The position numbers and the translations under genes were made by a program. Source: Bog-950 sp046329515 (GTDB lineage Bacteria > Bacteroidota > Bacteroidia > Chitinophagales > LD1). From it: a stretch of DNA of 64,000 nt. Each line of letters starts with the position of its first letter. Position 1 is the first letter of the stretch. Positions 51,917 through 60,190 of this stretch are shown in pieces. The stretch is taken from positions 992,001 through 1,056,000 of the forward strand of contig JAXLUM010000001.1 of assembly GCA_046329515.1 (NCBI GenBank). The letters run 5' to 3'. The notes below the pieces were generated by a model. That model did not search any database. It saw only the letters and a program-made list of their open reading frames with translations, and was not told the DNA's origin.

Positions 51917-51945
51917 GGCATGAATTTTTCATGCCTGTGAAATGT
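51917..51945 (+). terminator. Terminator after PspC gene
   Basis: 8-bp stem GGCATGAA (51917-51924) with TTCATGCC (51928-51935), triloop TTT, followed 10 bases later by a TTTTT run. The second role could be stabilisation of the transcript. Confidence 0.55.
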
Positions 51946-51972
51946 TTTTATTAAACATTAAACATAAAATTT

Positions 51973-52461
51973 ATGCAAGCGATTATTGGCGTTTATGATT
52001 CTCACGATTCTGCACTCTCAGCTGTACAACAATTACAGCAAAACGGTTTTCCCTCCAATCAACTTTCTATTATTGGTAAAACCACTAAGGTTGATGATCA
52101 TTTTCATGTAAAGGCTGATCATACCGTAGAAGGAGCGGAGGTTAGTTTTGGTGTTATAGCGGGTTCGGTTATAGGGGTTTTAAGCGGCATAGGCATTTTT
52201 GCCATACCGGGTTTTGGTTTCCTTTTCGGGGCCGGCGCTTTAGTAGGTGCATTTGCGGGGCTTGAGTTGGGTGTAGTAGGCGGTGGTATTGCTGCTGTGC
52301 TTACCCGTTTGGGTGTAGATAGCCTGACTGCTGATAAATACGAAGAGTATTTAAAGGAAGGCAAATTTTTGATTGTGGCAGAAGGAGATGAGCCGGTACT
52401 TAAAAACGCTGAACAAAAACTGGGCGAACATGGTGCGCATCTAGAACTTGAAACGCACTAA
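51973..52461 (+). CDS. General-stress (GSP17M/DUF1269-like) protein with glycine-rich helical hairpin
   Basis: 162 residues. The N-terminal 45 residues match general stress protein 17M (AIIGVYDSHDSALSAVQQLQQNGFPSNQLSIIG). A Gly-rich hydrophobic segment (AGSVIGVLSGIGIFAIPGFGFLFGAGALVGAFAGLELG) resembles glycine-zipper domains. The C-terminal 30 residues recall the family again (YEEYLKEGKFLIVAEGDE). It is probably membrane-associated; function unknown. Confidence 0.7.
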   Translation: MQAIIGVYDSHDSALSAVQQLQQNGFPSNQLSIIGKTTKVDDHFHVKADHTVEGAEVSFGVIAGSVIGVLSGIGIFAIPGFGFLFGAGALVGAFAGLELGVVGGGIAAVLTRLGVDSLTADKYEEYLKEGKFLIVAEGDEPVLKNAEQKLGEHGAHLELETH

Positions 52462-52522
52462 GCAAGCTCATAGTTGGGGCGTTTGCTAAAGCTGTTTAGG
52501 CAGTTATATTTGCACCTCCACT

Positions 52523-52606
52523 GCCCGGATGGCGAAACTGGTAGACGCACTACTTTGAGGTGGTAGCGCCCGAAAGGGTGTGCGAGTTCGAATCTCGCTT
52601 CGGGCA
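52523..52606 (+). tRNA. tRNA-Leu (anticodon GAG)
   Basis: 84 nt cloverleaf of class II. Acceptor GCCCGGA pairs with TTCGGGC; D-arm GGCGAAACTGGTAGACGC; anticodon stem CTACT/GGTAG with loop TTGAGGT (GAG); variable arm CGCCCGAAAGGGTGT; T-arm GCGAG-TTCGAAT-CTCGC; discriminator A73. CCA is not encoded. It reads CUC and CUU. It offers a normal class II comparison for the 146-nt gene at 40383. Confidence 0.97.
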
Positions 52607-52619
52607 CTCTTAAAAACTA

Positions 52620-52641
52620 AGCTTCCTTTCAGGAGGCTTTT
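52620..52641. terminator. Terminator shared by tRNA-Leu and phoR
   Basis: 7-bp stem AGCTTCC (52620-52626) with GGAGGCT (52632-52638), one G-T pair, loop TTTCA, followed by TTTTTTA. It lies directly before the converging phoR stop. Confidence 0.85.
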
Positions 52642-53715
52642 TTATTTGTCTTCTGCTTTCTCTAAGGTAAATGCAAAGGTAGTACCCACGCCAACAGTAC
52701 TGCGCACATTTATAGTTTGCTGGTGTGCCTCAATTATGTGTTTAACTATTGCAAGGCCAAGGCCCGTGCCCCCTTGTTCGCGCGAGCGATGCTTATCAAC
52801 CCGGTAAAAGCGTTCAAATAAGCGAGGCAAATGTTTTTCATCAATGCCAATGCCATTATCGGTTATTTCTAACAGTATGTTTTCATCCATGTCGTAGAAA
52901 CCGGCAACAGTTTCGCCGTTTTCTCTTCCGTATTTAATGGAGTTATCCAACAGGTTGGTTATTACCTGCCGAATTTTTTCTTTATCAGCATTAACGTAAA
53001 ATTGTTTGTCGCAGCCTTTCTTAATGCTGAAACGGATGTTTTTTGATTTGGCCTTTAGCTCCATGCTTTCAAACACATCCTTCACCATTTGGTTAACATC
53101 AAAAATCTCTTTTATAATCGATTCCTCACCACGTTCAATACGCGAAATTTCATCTAAATCATCAACCAGGTTGCTCAGGCGTTCAATACTTTTAGATGTG
53201 CGCTCTAAAAAGTGTTTTAGCACTTCAGGGTCATCCATAGCGCCATCCAGCAAGGTATGTACATAGCCTTGTATGTTGAATAGCGGTGTTTTTAACTCAT
53301 GCGAAAGGTTTGCCAAAAACTCCTTCCTGAATTTCTCAAGGCTCTTAAGGTCATCAATTTCCTGCTTTTTATTGGCGGCCCATTTTTCCACTTCGTTCTC
53401 TACTTCCTCAATAGCATCTTCACTTACACTTTCGCCAAGAGTGTCTTTTTCATCTTTGCCCAGTTTGAGGTTGTGAATGCGTTTGTATATCAGTTTTATT
53501 TTACGGTAAATAAAAACCTCCAAAGCATAATAGGTTAAAACGTAACCTACCAGAAATACGATAACGAACAGGATAAAGAAATGCAGCAGGGTGCTGTAAA
53601 AAAGCAAATCGAGCAGGCTTACAATTACTGCAAGTGCAGTAGCTACCACCAGCGCAATGGAACGTGGGCGTAAGTTTTTATTTTCAGTAAAACCGGCTAA
53701 AACCTTTTGTGCCAT
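52642..53715 (-). CDS. phoR: Phosphate-regulon sensor histidine kinase
   Basis: 357 residues. Two N-terminal helices (SIALVVATALAVIVSLLDLLF; HFFILFVIVFLVGYVLTYYAL) are followed by a linker that is coiled-coil and acidic (about 90-125). The kinase core contains H-box FLANLSHELKTPLFNIQGYVHTLLDG, N-box NLLDNSIKYG and G-boxes ITDNGIGIDEKH and GGTGLGLAIVKHI. Located six bases after phoU, at the end of the pst cluster, it fits PhoR. It lacks a PAS domain. The cognate PhoB-type regulator is not in this window. Confidence 0.85.
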   Translation of the reverse strand: MAQKVLAGFTENKNLRPRSIALVVATALAVIVSLLDLLFYSTLLHFFILFVIVFLVGYVLTYYALEVFIYRKIKLIYKRIHNLKLGKDEKDTLGESVSEDAIEEVENEVEKWAANKKQEIDDLKSLEKFRKEFLANLSHELKTPLFNIQGYVHTLLDGAMDDPEVLKHFLERTSKSIERLSNLVDDLDEISRIERGEESIIKEIFDVNQMVKDVFESMELKAKSKNIRFSIKKGCDKQFYVNADKEKIRQVITNLLDNSIKYGRENGETVAGFYDMDENILLEITDNGIGIDEKHLPRLFERFYRVDKHRSREQGGTGLGLAIVKHIIEAHQQTINVRSTVGVGTTFAFTLEKAEDK

Positions 53716-53721
53716 TACTGC

Positions 53722-54387
53722 TTACAGTTTTTCCTTTTCATGCTTCAGCACTTTTGCTTCCACGTGAAAAATTATTTCCTCAGCAATGTTTGAGCTAAGG
53801 TCGCCAACACGCTCTAAACGCCTTATAACTGAGATCATGTTTAAAAGCGGTACGAGGTCAGCCTTACTCTGGCTAATATAGTCGGCTACTACCTTTGTAG
53901 CTTTTTTATTTATAGCATCTACCTCTTCGTCTTTATTAAAAACTACCCGTGCCTCAGCCGTATCATCATTACGTAAGGCAGCTATGTTGTTTTCTATCAT
54001 GGCATCTACCATCTCATACATTCGGGCCAATTCAATATCCTTTAAAAACTGCTCATCAAATTTCTGCTCCATTTCCAGCACAAACTTCGATATGCCCTTT
54101 GCGCTATCGCCAATACTTTCAAGGTGAGAGTTTATTTTGAATGCTGCAAATATAAAGCGGAGGTCAACGGCTACCGGGCTGAAAAGCGCAACCAGGTTTT
54201 CGCAGTCTTTATCAATTTTAAGCTCTTCGGCATTTACCCGCCTTTCGTTAAATAGTACCTCGCGCGCAAGGTCTTTATCTAAAGTGGTAAGGGCCTTCAT
54301 GCTTTTGCGCAATTGCTTTTGCACCAGCAAAAACATTTCAACCAGGTTGCCGCGCAGTTGTGTTAATTCATTATCTAAGTGTCCCAT
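53722..54387 (-). CDS. phoU: Phosphate-transport regulator PhoU
   Basis: 221 residues of paired three-helix bundles with the two metal-binding E/D motifs, including LDKDLAREVLFNERRVNAEELKIDKDCENL and LARMYEMVDAMIENN. PhoU links Pst activity to the PhoR kinase and prevents phosphate overuptake. It lies five bases after pstB and six before phoR. Confidence 0.93.
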   Translation of the reverse strand: MGHLDNELTQLRGNLVEMFLLVQKQLRKSMKALTTLDKDLAREVLFNERRVNAEELKIDKDCENLVALFSPVAVDLRFIFAAFKINSHLESIGDSAKGISKFVLEMEQKFDEQFLKDIELARMYEMVDAMIENNIAALRNDDTAEARVVFNKDEEVDAINKKATKVVADYISQSKADLVPLLNMISVIRRLERVGDLSSNIAEEIIFHVEAKVLKHEKEKL

Positions 54388-54392
54388 TGTAT

Positions 54393-55253
54393 CTATCCAA
54401 ATCTACCGGTTATATAATTCTGTGTTTTCTCCTGCTTGGGGTTAGTAAAAATAGTTTTGGTGTCATCATACTCCACCAAGTCGCCCAGGTAAAAGAAGGC
54501 TGTTTTATCGCTAACCCTTGCCGCCTGTTGCATATTATGGGTTACAATTAATATGGTATAACGTTGTTTCAAATCCCAAATCAACTCCTCAATTTTTGAG
54601 TTTGAAATAGGGTCAAGGGCAGAAGTAGGCTCATCCATTAAAATTACACTGGGCTCAACGGCAATAGCCCTTGCAATACATAAACGTTGTTGCTGGCCGC
54701 CAGATAAACCAAGCGCATTTTTCTGCAGCTTGTCCTTTACTTCATCCCATACTGCGGCCTGACGTAGCGCTTTTTCAACGGTTTCTTCAATAAACTTTTT
54801 GTGGGTAACGCCATTTACACGTAAGCCGTAAGCTACGTTTTCAAAAATACTTTTCGGAAAGGGATTGGGTTTTTGAAAAACCATTCCCACTTTCTTGCGC
54901 AGTTCATTAACCCGTATTTCTTTACTGAAAATATCTTTGTTGTCAATTTTAACGCTGCCTTCTAAACGGAATCCATCAATAAGATCGTTCATGCGGTTAA
55001 ATATGCGCAGGTATGTACTTTTGCCGCAACCGGAAGGGCCGATTAAGGCGGTAACGGTATTGGCTTTAATTTCCATGTTCACATCCCGCAACACATGAAA
55101 ATCGCCATACCAGCAATGCACACCGTTCGATTCTATTTTATTCATATTGCTTCCGTTCGTTAAATTTTTGTCCGGCATAAATTCAGCACCCTGAATGGGC
55201 TTTATAACATTCTCGTTACTCGTTTTTTCAATACTACTCATTTTTACTTCCAT
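54393..55253 (-). CDS. pstB: Phosphate ABC transporter ATP-binding protein
   Basis: 286 residues; the core of about 250 is preceded by a 35-residue polar N-terminus. Walker A GPSGCGKST, the PstB marker MVFQKPNPFPKSIFENVAYGLR, signature LSGGQQQRLCIARA and Walker B VILMDEPTSALDPIS are intact. A second ATG at 55241 is possible. ATPase of PstSCAB; 17 bases from pstA. Confidence 0.96.
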   Translation of the reverse strand: MEVKMSSIEKTSNENVIKPIQGAEFMPDKNLTNGSNMNKIESNGVHCWYGDFHVLRDVNMEIKANTVTALIGPSGCGKSTYLRIFNRMNDLIDGFRLEGSVKIDNKDIFSKEIRVNELRKKVGMVFQKPNPFPKSIFENVAYGLRVNGVTHKKFIEETVEKALRQAAVWDEVKDKLQKNALGLSGGQQQRLCIARAIAVEPSVILMDEPTSALDPISNSKIEELIWDLKQRYTILIVTHNMQQAARVSDKTAFFYLGDLVEYDDTKTIFTNPKQEKTQNYITGRFG

Positions 55254-55270
55254 TTTCTATGAATGTTTAC

Positions 55271-56128
55271 CTACCATTTAACGTGCTTTTGCCAGCGGCT
55301 TCTAAGTAAAACTGCTGCGCCGTTCATAAGCACGGTTATCAAAAGCAGCACAATAATTCCTGCTGCGGCATTCACTAAAAACTCTGCCTGGGGCCTGCTT
55401 ACCCAGTTAAAAATCTGAATGGGCAAAACGGTAAAAGAGTCGAATACAGATTTTGGTGTAAACGGTACATAAGTTAAAGCGCCTACAACAATTAGTGGAG
55501 CGGTTTCGCCAATGGCGCGCGATAGAGCAAGAATAATTCCTGTCATAATTCCACCGGCAGCAGCGGGTAAAACCTGCATCCATGTGGTTTGCCATTTGCT
55601 GGCACCTAAGGCGTACGATGCTTCACGTATTGTTTTGGGCACAGCTTTTAATGATTCTCTCGTGGATACAATAACAATTGGCAGCACAAGCAAGGCAAGT
55701 GTAAAGCTGCCTGCTAAAATGCTCTCGCCCATGTGCAGAAAGCGCACAAAAAATTCCAACCCCAATAAGCCGTAAATTATTGAAGGAACACCGGCAAGGT
55801 TTGAAATATTTATTTCAAGAAAACTAGCCCAGGCGCCCTTCTTGTTGTATTCTTCAAGGTATATACCTGCCCCAACACCAATAGGTATGGCAATTAAAGC
55901 CGTCGTAACCATTATCCAAAGTGTGCCGGCCCATGCAGTAAGTATACCGGCATTTTCAGCGCGGCGGCTGGGCAGGTTGGTAAAAAAGGCTAATGTTATG
56001 CGATGCAAACCATCCATTCCAATTTTAACCAGAAGTATGCCCAGCATTACTAACCCTACCGATGTTGCCACAATGGCCCATACCCGAAAGGCGCTGTTCT
56101 TTATCGTTTTTACCTGCTCGTTATTCAT
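55271..56128 (-). CDS. pstA: Phosphate ABC transporter permease PstA
   Basis: 285 residues from the ATG at 56128; about six helices. The binding-protein-dependent transport EAA loop is EASYALGASKWQTTWMQVLPAAAGGIMTG. Overlaps the pstC stop by eight bases, indicating coupled translation. Forms the membrane channel with PstC. Confidence 0.94.
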   Translation of the reverse strand: MNNEQVKTIKNSAFRVWAIVATSVGLVMLGILLVKIGMDGLHRITLAFFTNLPSRRAENAGILTAWAGTLWIMVTTALIAIPIGVGAGIYLEEYNKKGAWASFLEINISNLAGVPSIIYGLLGLEFFVRFLHMGESILAGSFTLALLVLPIVIVSTRESLKAVPKTIREASYALGASKWQTTWMQVLPAAAGGIMTGIILALSRAIGETAPLIVVGALTYVPFTPKSVFDSFTVLPIQIFNWVSRPQAEFLVNAAAGIIVLLLITVLMNGAAVLLRSRWQKHVKW

Positions 56129-56996
56129 ACGCCTCACGGTATTTTTTCTTAATGTAAAAACTGATGTTGTTCAACAAAAAGGTAATTACGAAAAGCGATA
56201 AGCCCGCAGCAAAAATGGTTTTGTATTCTAATGAGCCGTGAGGCACATCGCCTAAGCTAACCTGTACTATGTATGTAGTTACAGTTTCAATGGGCACGGT
56301 AGGATCCATAGTTAAACGGGGCTGCTGACCTGCTGCAATAGCTACAATCATAGTTTCGCCAATAGCGCGGCTTATAGCCAGTATAACTGAAACTGTAATT
56401 CCCGAAGAGGCTGCCGGCATTACAACTCTAACAGCTGTTTGCAGCGTAGTTGAGCCCAACGCATAGGCCCCTTCGCGCAAATGACGAGGAACTGCATACA
56501 ATGCATCTTCGCTTAATGAGGATATAAGCGGCACTATCATTATGCCCATTACTATACCCGGGGATATAGCATTAAAGCCTGCCACACCTGGAAAAAACTT
56601 TTGTATAAAGGGAGTAACTACCGTTAAAGCAAAAAAGCCGTAAACCACGGTTGGTACAGCGGCCAATATTTCAAGCATTGGTTTTACGGTTGACCGAAAC
56701 CCCTTTGAAGCATATTCGCTTAAATAAATGGCAATAGATAAACCAAGAGGTAATGCAATTACTATGGCAATTAAAGTGGTAAGTAAAGTGCCGGTTAGCA
56801 GAGGCAAAATGCCAAAGTGCTTATCGGCAAAAAGTGGTGTCCATTGTGTATCGGTTAAAAAAGAACTGATGGGCACCTCGCTAAAGAATTGCACCGATTG
56901 AATGAGCAGCACAGCTATAATGCCTAAAGTGGTAAGCACACATACAGCGCCGCAGGCAAACAAAAAACCTTCTATTATTTTCTCCTTAATGTTCAT
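56121..56996 (-). CDS. pstC: Phosphate ABC transporter permease PstC
   Basis: 291 residues, six helices; first helix GFLFACGAVCVLTTLGIIAVLLI. EAA loop EGAYALGSTTLQTAVRVVMPAASSGIT. Together with PstA it makes the high-affinity phosphate channel. A hairpin lies between it and the upstream pstS. Confidence 0.94.
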   Translation of the reverse strand: MNIKEKIIEGFLFACGAVCVLTTLGIIAVLLIQSVQFFSEVPISSFLTDTQWTPLFADKHFGILPLLTGTLLTTLIAIVIALPLGLSIAIYLSEYASKGFRSTVKPMLEILAAVPTVVYGFFALTVVTPFIQKFFPGVAGFNAISPGIVMGIMIVPLISSLSEDALYAVPRHLREGAYALGSTTLQTAVRVVMPAASSGITVSVILAISRAIGETMIVAIAAGQQPRLTMDPTVPIETVTTYIVQVSLGDVPHGSLEYKTIFAAGLSLFVITFLLNNISFYIKKKYREAYE

Positions 56997-57005
56997 TTGT
57001 AGTAA

Positions 57006-57034
57006 AACCCTGCCGCATTTTGGGCGGCAGGGTT
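57006..57034 (-). terminator. Intra-operon hairpin between pstS and pstC
   Basis: 11-bp perfect stem from AACCCTGCCGC (57006-57016) with its complement (57024-57034), loop of seven. On the minus strand it is followed by TTTTACTAC. It may partly terminate or stabilise the pstS mRNA, giving more binding protein than permease. Confidence 0.75.
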
Positions 57035-57062
57035 ATTGTGTCAACTTAATTATAATCCAATT

Positions 57063-58115
57063 TTATTTCTGTCCTGTTGTTCCTTCAGCAGTAGGCTCGC
57101 TTGCTTCGCCCTTTAATAGTTCGTCCATTTTAACCCCTACAGTGTTTTTACCTGCAAAGGCTGAACCTGTAGTACCTGCTGCAAAACGCTTTTTCACTAA
57201 TTCGTAAACCTCGTTTGGTAAGGCAACATAACCAACTTCTTTCGATAAACTGCCTGCATTTGCCAGGAAGTATTCAACAAAAGCTTTCACTTCTGCTTTA
57301 GCAGCGCTCTTTTTACTTACGTAAATAAACAGCGGACGCGATAATGGCTCATAAGTTCCGTTTTGTACTGTTTCAGCGGTAGGGACAATAGCGCCATCGC
57401 CGTTTTCTTTCTTCTCATCATCTACCGCAACCAGTTTCAGTTTGTCTTTATTGTTTTCGTAATAAGCTAAACCAAAAAAGCCCAAAGCGTTTTTATCGCC
57501 TGCAATACCCTGTACTAACACGTTATCGTCTTCGCTGGCGGTATAATCGCCACGGCAATCTTTTGCTTTACCAACAATGGCTTCAGTAAAATAATCAAAG
57601 GTGCCTGATTGGGTGCCTGCACCGAACAAGTGAATTTCAGCATTAGGCCACTTAGGGTTGATTTGATTCCACTTGGTAATTTTACCTTGGGCAGCAGGCT
57701 CCCACATTTTCTTTAGTTCTGCTACGGTTACTTTATCTAACCAGGTATTTTCTTTATTTACTACCACCGCTAAACCATCATAAGCAACGGGTAATTCAAT
57801 GTATTCAATAGAAGCTGCTTTACATGCAGAATCTTCTGAAGCCTTAATAGGGCGTGAGGCATCAGAAATATCTGTTTCTCCTCTGCCGAATTTTTTAAAT
57901 CCGCCACCGGTTCCTGATTCACCTACTGATACTTTAACAGCGGTATTATCTTTGCCAAAATCTTCTGCTACCGCTTCAGCTAAGGGGTATACAGTTGAAG
58001 AGCCGTCCAGCTTAATTTCTCCGCTTAAGCCTTTGTTTTCACCTTGTGTTTGTTGTTGATTGTTTCCGCAACTTGCCAGTAATACAACTGATAGTGCAAA
58101 TACTAATTTTCTCAT
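57063..58115 (-). CDS. pstS: Phosphate-binding lipoprotein PstS
   Basis: 350 residues from the ATG at 58115, which starts the lipoprotein signal MRKLVFALSVVLLASCGNN (lipobox LASC). Phosphate-loop motifs LDGSSTVYPLAEAVAEDF, GESGTGGGFKKFGRGETDISDASRPI and GAGTQSGTFDYF are typical. Lipid-anchored in the periplasm, it delivers phosphate to PstCA. Candidate Pho box repeats lie 37-56 bases upstream of the ATG. Confidence 0.95.
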   Translation of the reverse strand: MRKLVFALSVVLLASCGNNQQQTQGENKGLSGEIKLDGSSTVYPLAEAVAEDFGKDNTAVKVSVGESGTGGGFKKFGRGETDISDASRPIKASEDSACKAASIEYIELPVAYDGLAVVVNKENTWLDKVTVAELKKMWEPAAQGKITKWNQINPKWPNAEIHLFGAGTQSGTFDYFTEAIVGKAKDCRGDYTASEDDNVLVQGIAGDKNALGFFGLAYYENNKDKLKLVAVDDEKKENGDGAIVPTAETVQNGTYEPLSRPLFIYVSKKSAAKAEVKAFVEYFLANAGSLSKEVGYVALPNEVYELVKKRFAAGTTGSAFAGKNTVGVKMDELLKGEASEPTAEGTTGQK

Positions 58116-58151
58116 TTTATTATGTGTTTTATTTGATTGCAAAATTGTTTC

Positions 58152-58171
58152 CTGAATGTTTTCTGAATGTT
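58152..58171 (-). promoter_or_regulatory. Candidate Pho box upstream of pstS
   Basis: Two exact copies of CTGAATGTT on the plus strand (58152-58160 and 58163-58171), AACATTCAG on the minus, 11 bases apart centre to centre; a partial third unit lies at 58141-58151. An 11-bp direct-repeat period is the spacing used by PhoB-type dimers. Confidence 0.6.
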
Positions 58172-58207
58172 AAGCAGGCATTACTTTACCTATAACAGTT
58201 GCTGTTT

Positions 58208-59533
58208 TTATTTTTTAAACCAATTTGAGTCGAATGTAAACTGGGTGCGTATGGTTAGCACGTTATCTTTAAGGTCCCTGTTATAACCTGCTATGTTGGT
58301 TTTTTCGTTTTTCACTATATCATAGTGTATCATCAGTTTAAACCAATCATAAGGGCGGAAAATGTAAGCCACTTCAAAACTTTGGTAGCGCACATCAGCG
58401 CGGCTATCGCGTGCGTCAAAGGCAGTACTTAAATCTTTACCCGCAATTTGTGCATTAGGGTCATACCAATCATACTTAAATACAAAATCATGATACATAG
58501 TATGGCCGCTTTTTAGCTTGTTTTTAAACGTTTGTATAAAGTAGAAGTAAGCGCCGTTAAATTTGCGGATGTATAGGTCGTTACCTACTGCAGTGGGTAC
58601 TGTTGTGGCTGTAGAAGTGCCCGGTTGTTGCCCGGCAATGAACTCGCCACGTAAAGTAGTAGTACCTATTTTGTAATCTAAGCCTAACTGAAGGTCCGCA
58701 CCATAATACCTGCGGGCATAGTATTTTTTACCTACGGCACCGGAATCTACTTGTTTGGTATAGTGCAGAAAGTCTGTGCCGTCTTTGCTTATGGTATAAA
58801 CGTTTGGCGTGGACTGTAGCACACCGCCATTGTAGAAAGATACGCCACCCGATACAGTAAACTTCAGTTTATCGCCAATAGTTTTGCGCGCCTGCAAGTG
58901 CCCTATAAAATCTTTGTATTTATCAAATTCGCTAAACGTCGTTCCGTTACCGTTTACCACGGCTGCATCTAAACGAACGTAAACCGGCTTAAAGGTGTGT
59001 GGCGATTCAATAACTAAAGCAGCGCCTAAATCTCTTTCGCCGGGGAATAGTATTTGGCTCATCCGCCCGCGTTCAGGCGTTTCCCGTGACCCTGACGAAA
59101 AAGGAACTTCGAAGCCAAAAGGGCGGTTAAACAAGCCACCTTGAATGCCTACCCAACCGGTCCAGGGGTCAATTACTCTGCCATAAAAGTCACGTATAGC
59201 TACGCCTCTTTCGGTCATATCCATTTGAAAAACGGTTTCTACAACCTTAAAGCCTTTAGCACTTTCATGTTCCCAGCCCAGTTTAAAACGGCCACGGCGT
59301 AGTGTAAAGCGGTTATTGGTGTTAGGAGCAAAATCTCCGCCTTCGTAACCCGCGGCCCCTACAGTATCGGTATACTGAAACTCAGGCTGTATGTACCCTG
59401 AAATTCTGAACTCGCGCAAAATGCCAAGTAGTTTATCCATTTTGTTTACCCTGGTTTCAAGGCTATCAAGCTTGGTTTGGGCTGTAGCGCTAAGGCTAAG
59501 TGCTAAAAGCAGAATTGGTAATATTTTCTTCAT
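58208..59533 (-). CDS. Phosphate-selective porin O/P family
   Basis: 441 residues with a signal peptide (MKKILPILLLALSLSATAQ). A short coiled coil (KLDSLETRVNKMDKLLGIL) is followed by alternating strands of an outer-membrane barrel, ending in the expected aromatic-rich strand (NVLTIRTQFTFDSNWFKK). Matches the OprO/OprP family. It sits upstream of pstS on the same strand, so it likely supplies phosphate to the periplasm under starvation. Confidence 0.9.
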   Translation of the reverse strand: MKKILPILLLALSLSATAQTKLDSLETRVNKMDKLLGILREFRISGYIQPEFQYTDTVGAAGYEGGDFAPNTNNRFTLRRGRFKLGWEHESAKGFKVVETVFQMDMTERGVAIRDFYGRVIDPWTGWVGIQGGLFNRPFGFEVPFSSGSRETPERGRMSQILFPGERDLGAALVIESPHTFKPVYVRLDAAVVNGNGTTFSEFDKYKDFIGHLQARKTIGDKLKFTVSGGVSFYNGGVLQSTPNVYTISKDGTDFLHYTKQVDSGAVGKKYYARRYYGADLQLGLDYKIGTTTLRGEFIAGQQPGTSTATTVPTAVGNDLYIRKFNGAYFYFIQTFKNKLKSGHTMYHDFVFKYDWYDPNAQIAGKDLSTAFDARDSRADVRYQSFEVAYIFRPYDWFKLMIHYDIVKNEKTNIAGYNRDLKDNVLTIRTQFTFDSNWFKK

Positions 59534-59541
59534 ATGCTGTT

Positions 59542-59621
59542 TTAACTCTTGGTTAATTTCTACAGCGAAAAAAGGGTGTAATTGTTAAGCCAAGGTTAAG
59601 GGGTACTTAATGTTGTATTAA
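59542..59621 (-). promoter_or_regulatory. Candidate Pho box array upstream of the porin
   Basis: TTAA occurs four times at exact 11-bp spacing (59585, 59596, 59607, 59618) and twice more at 11 bp (59542, 59553). Minus-strand units read CTTAA-N6. This matches 11-bp-period PhoB sites such as the cyanobacterial TTAAC repeats. The remainder of the 59534-59810 gap is AT-rich, with a TAAATTTG -7-like element at 59793-59800 serving the plus-strand gene. Confidence 0.6.
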
Positions 59622-59810
59622 GCAAAGGCATAAAAACTGCACTTTACACAGCTTTTCAACATTTAGGCATTATAAAAACCAGTTAATATTTTCTTTACAT
59701 CATATATTAAGTGCAATAACAAAAATTTAGCATCATTATTGGTCGTAGGGCCGCAATAATTATAGGAACGATGCGTCTTAAAAGGAATTGATTAAATTTG
59801 CGGGGCGATT

Positions 59811-60128
59811 ATGTTCAAAGGCTTTCTTAAATATTTAATTCTGCCGGTTATACTGCTGCATTTTGCAGGGGTTACCCAGTTGGTTTCTTCCTTAGTGAAG
59901 GACCAGGGTTCCTTTGTAAACATGCTTAGCATGACTGAGGAAGAGAATAAAAAAGAGAAAGACGAAAAGGACGATAACGAGTGCAAGCTTACCGACCATA
60001 AGCACTCCATAGAAGTGGCTAACCATGCCTTCCATACTTCCAATTTCGGTTTTGTATTAGCGGCTGAAGAAATATCCCATCAGTTTATAGGCGAAAGTAC
60101 CACCCCCCCGCCTGATTCCAACGCCTAA
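59811..60128 (+). CDS. Small membrane-anchored protein, function unknown
   Basis: 105 residues. An N-terminal hydrophobic segment (LKYLILPVILLHFAGVTQLV) is followed by a highly charged stretch (TEEENKKEKDEKDDNECK) and a His-containing region (HKHSIEVANHAFHTSNFG). Located 62 bases upstream of the SulP gene in the same orientation. Function unknown; linkage suggests a role with bicarbonate uptake, but this is inference. Confidence 0.55.
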   Translation: MFKGFLKYLILPVILLHFAGVTQLVSSLVKDQGSFVNMLSMTEEENKKEKDEKDDNECKLTDHKHSIEVANHAFHTSNFGFVLAAEEISHQFIGESTTPPPDSNA

Positions 60129-60190
60129 TTGAATTTAGGTTGAGCCTCTCTGTAGGCTTCTTGCGTTTTGTTGGAATTTAAAATCATGTC

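Noticed and set aside
51917..51935. Riboswitch or attenuator before the stress protein gene
   Set aside because: A simple perfect hairpin with no ligand-type core; best read as a terminator.
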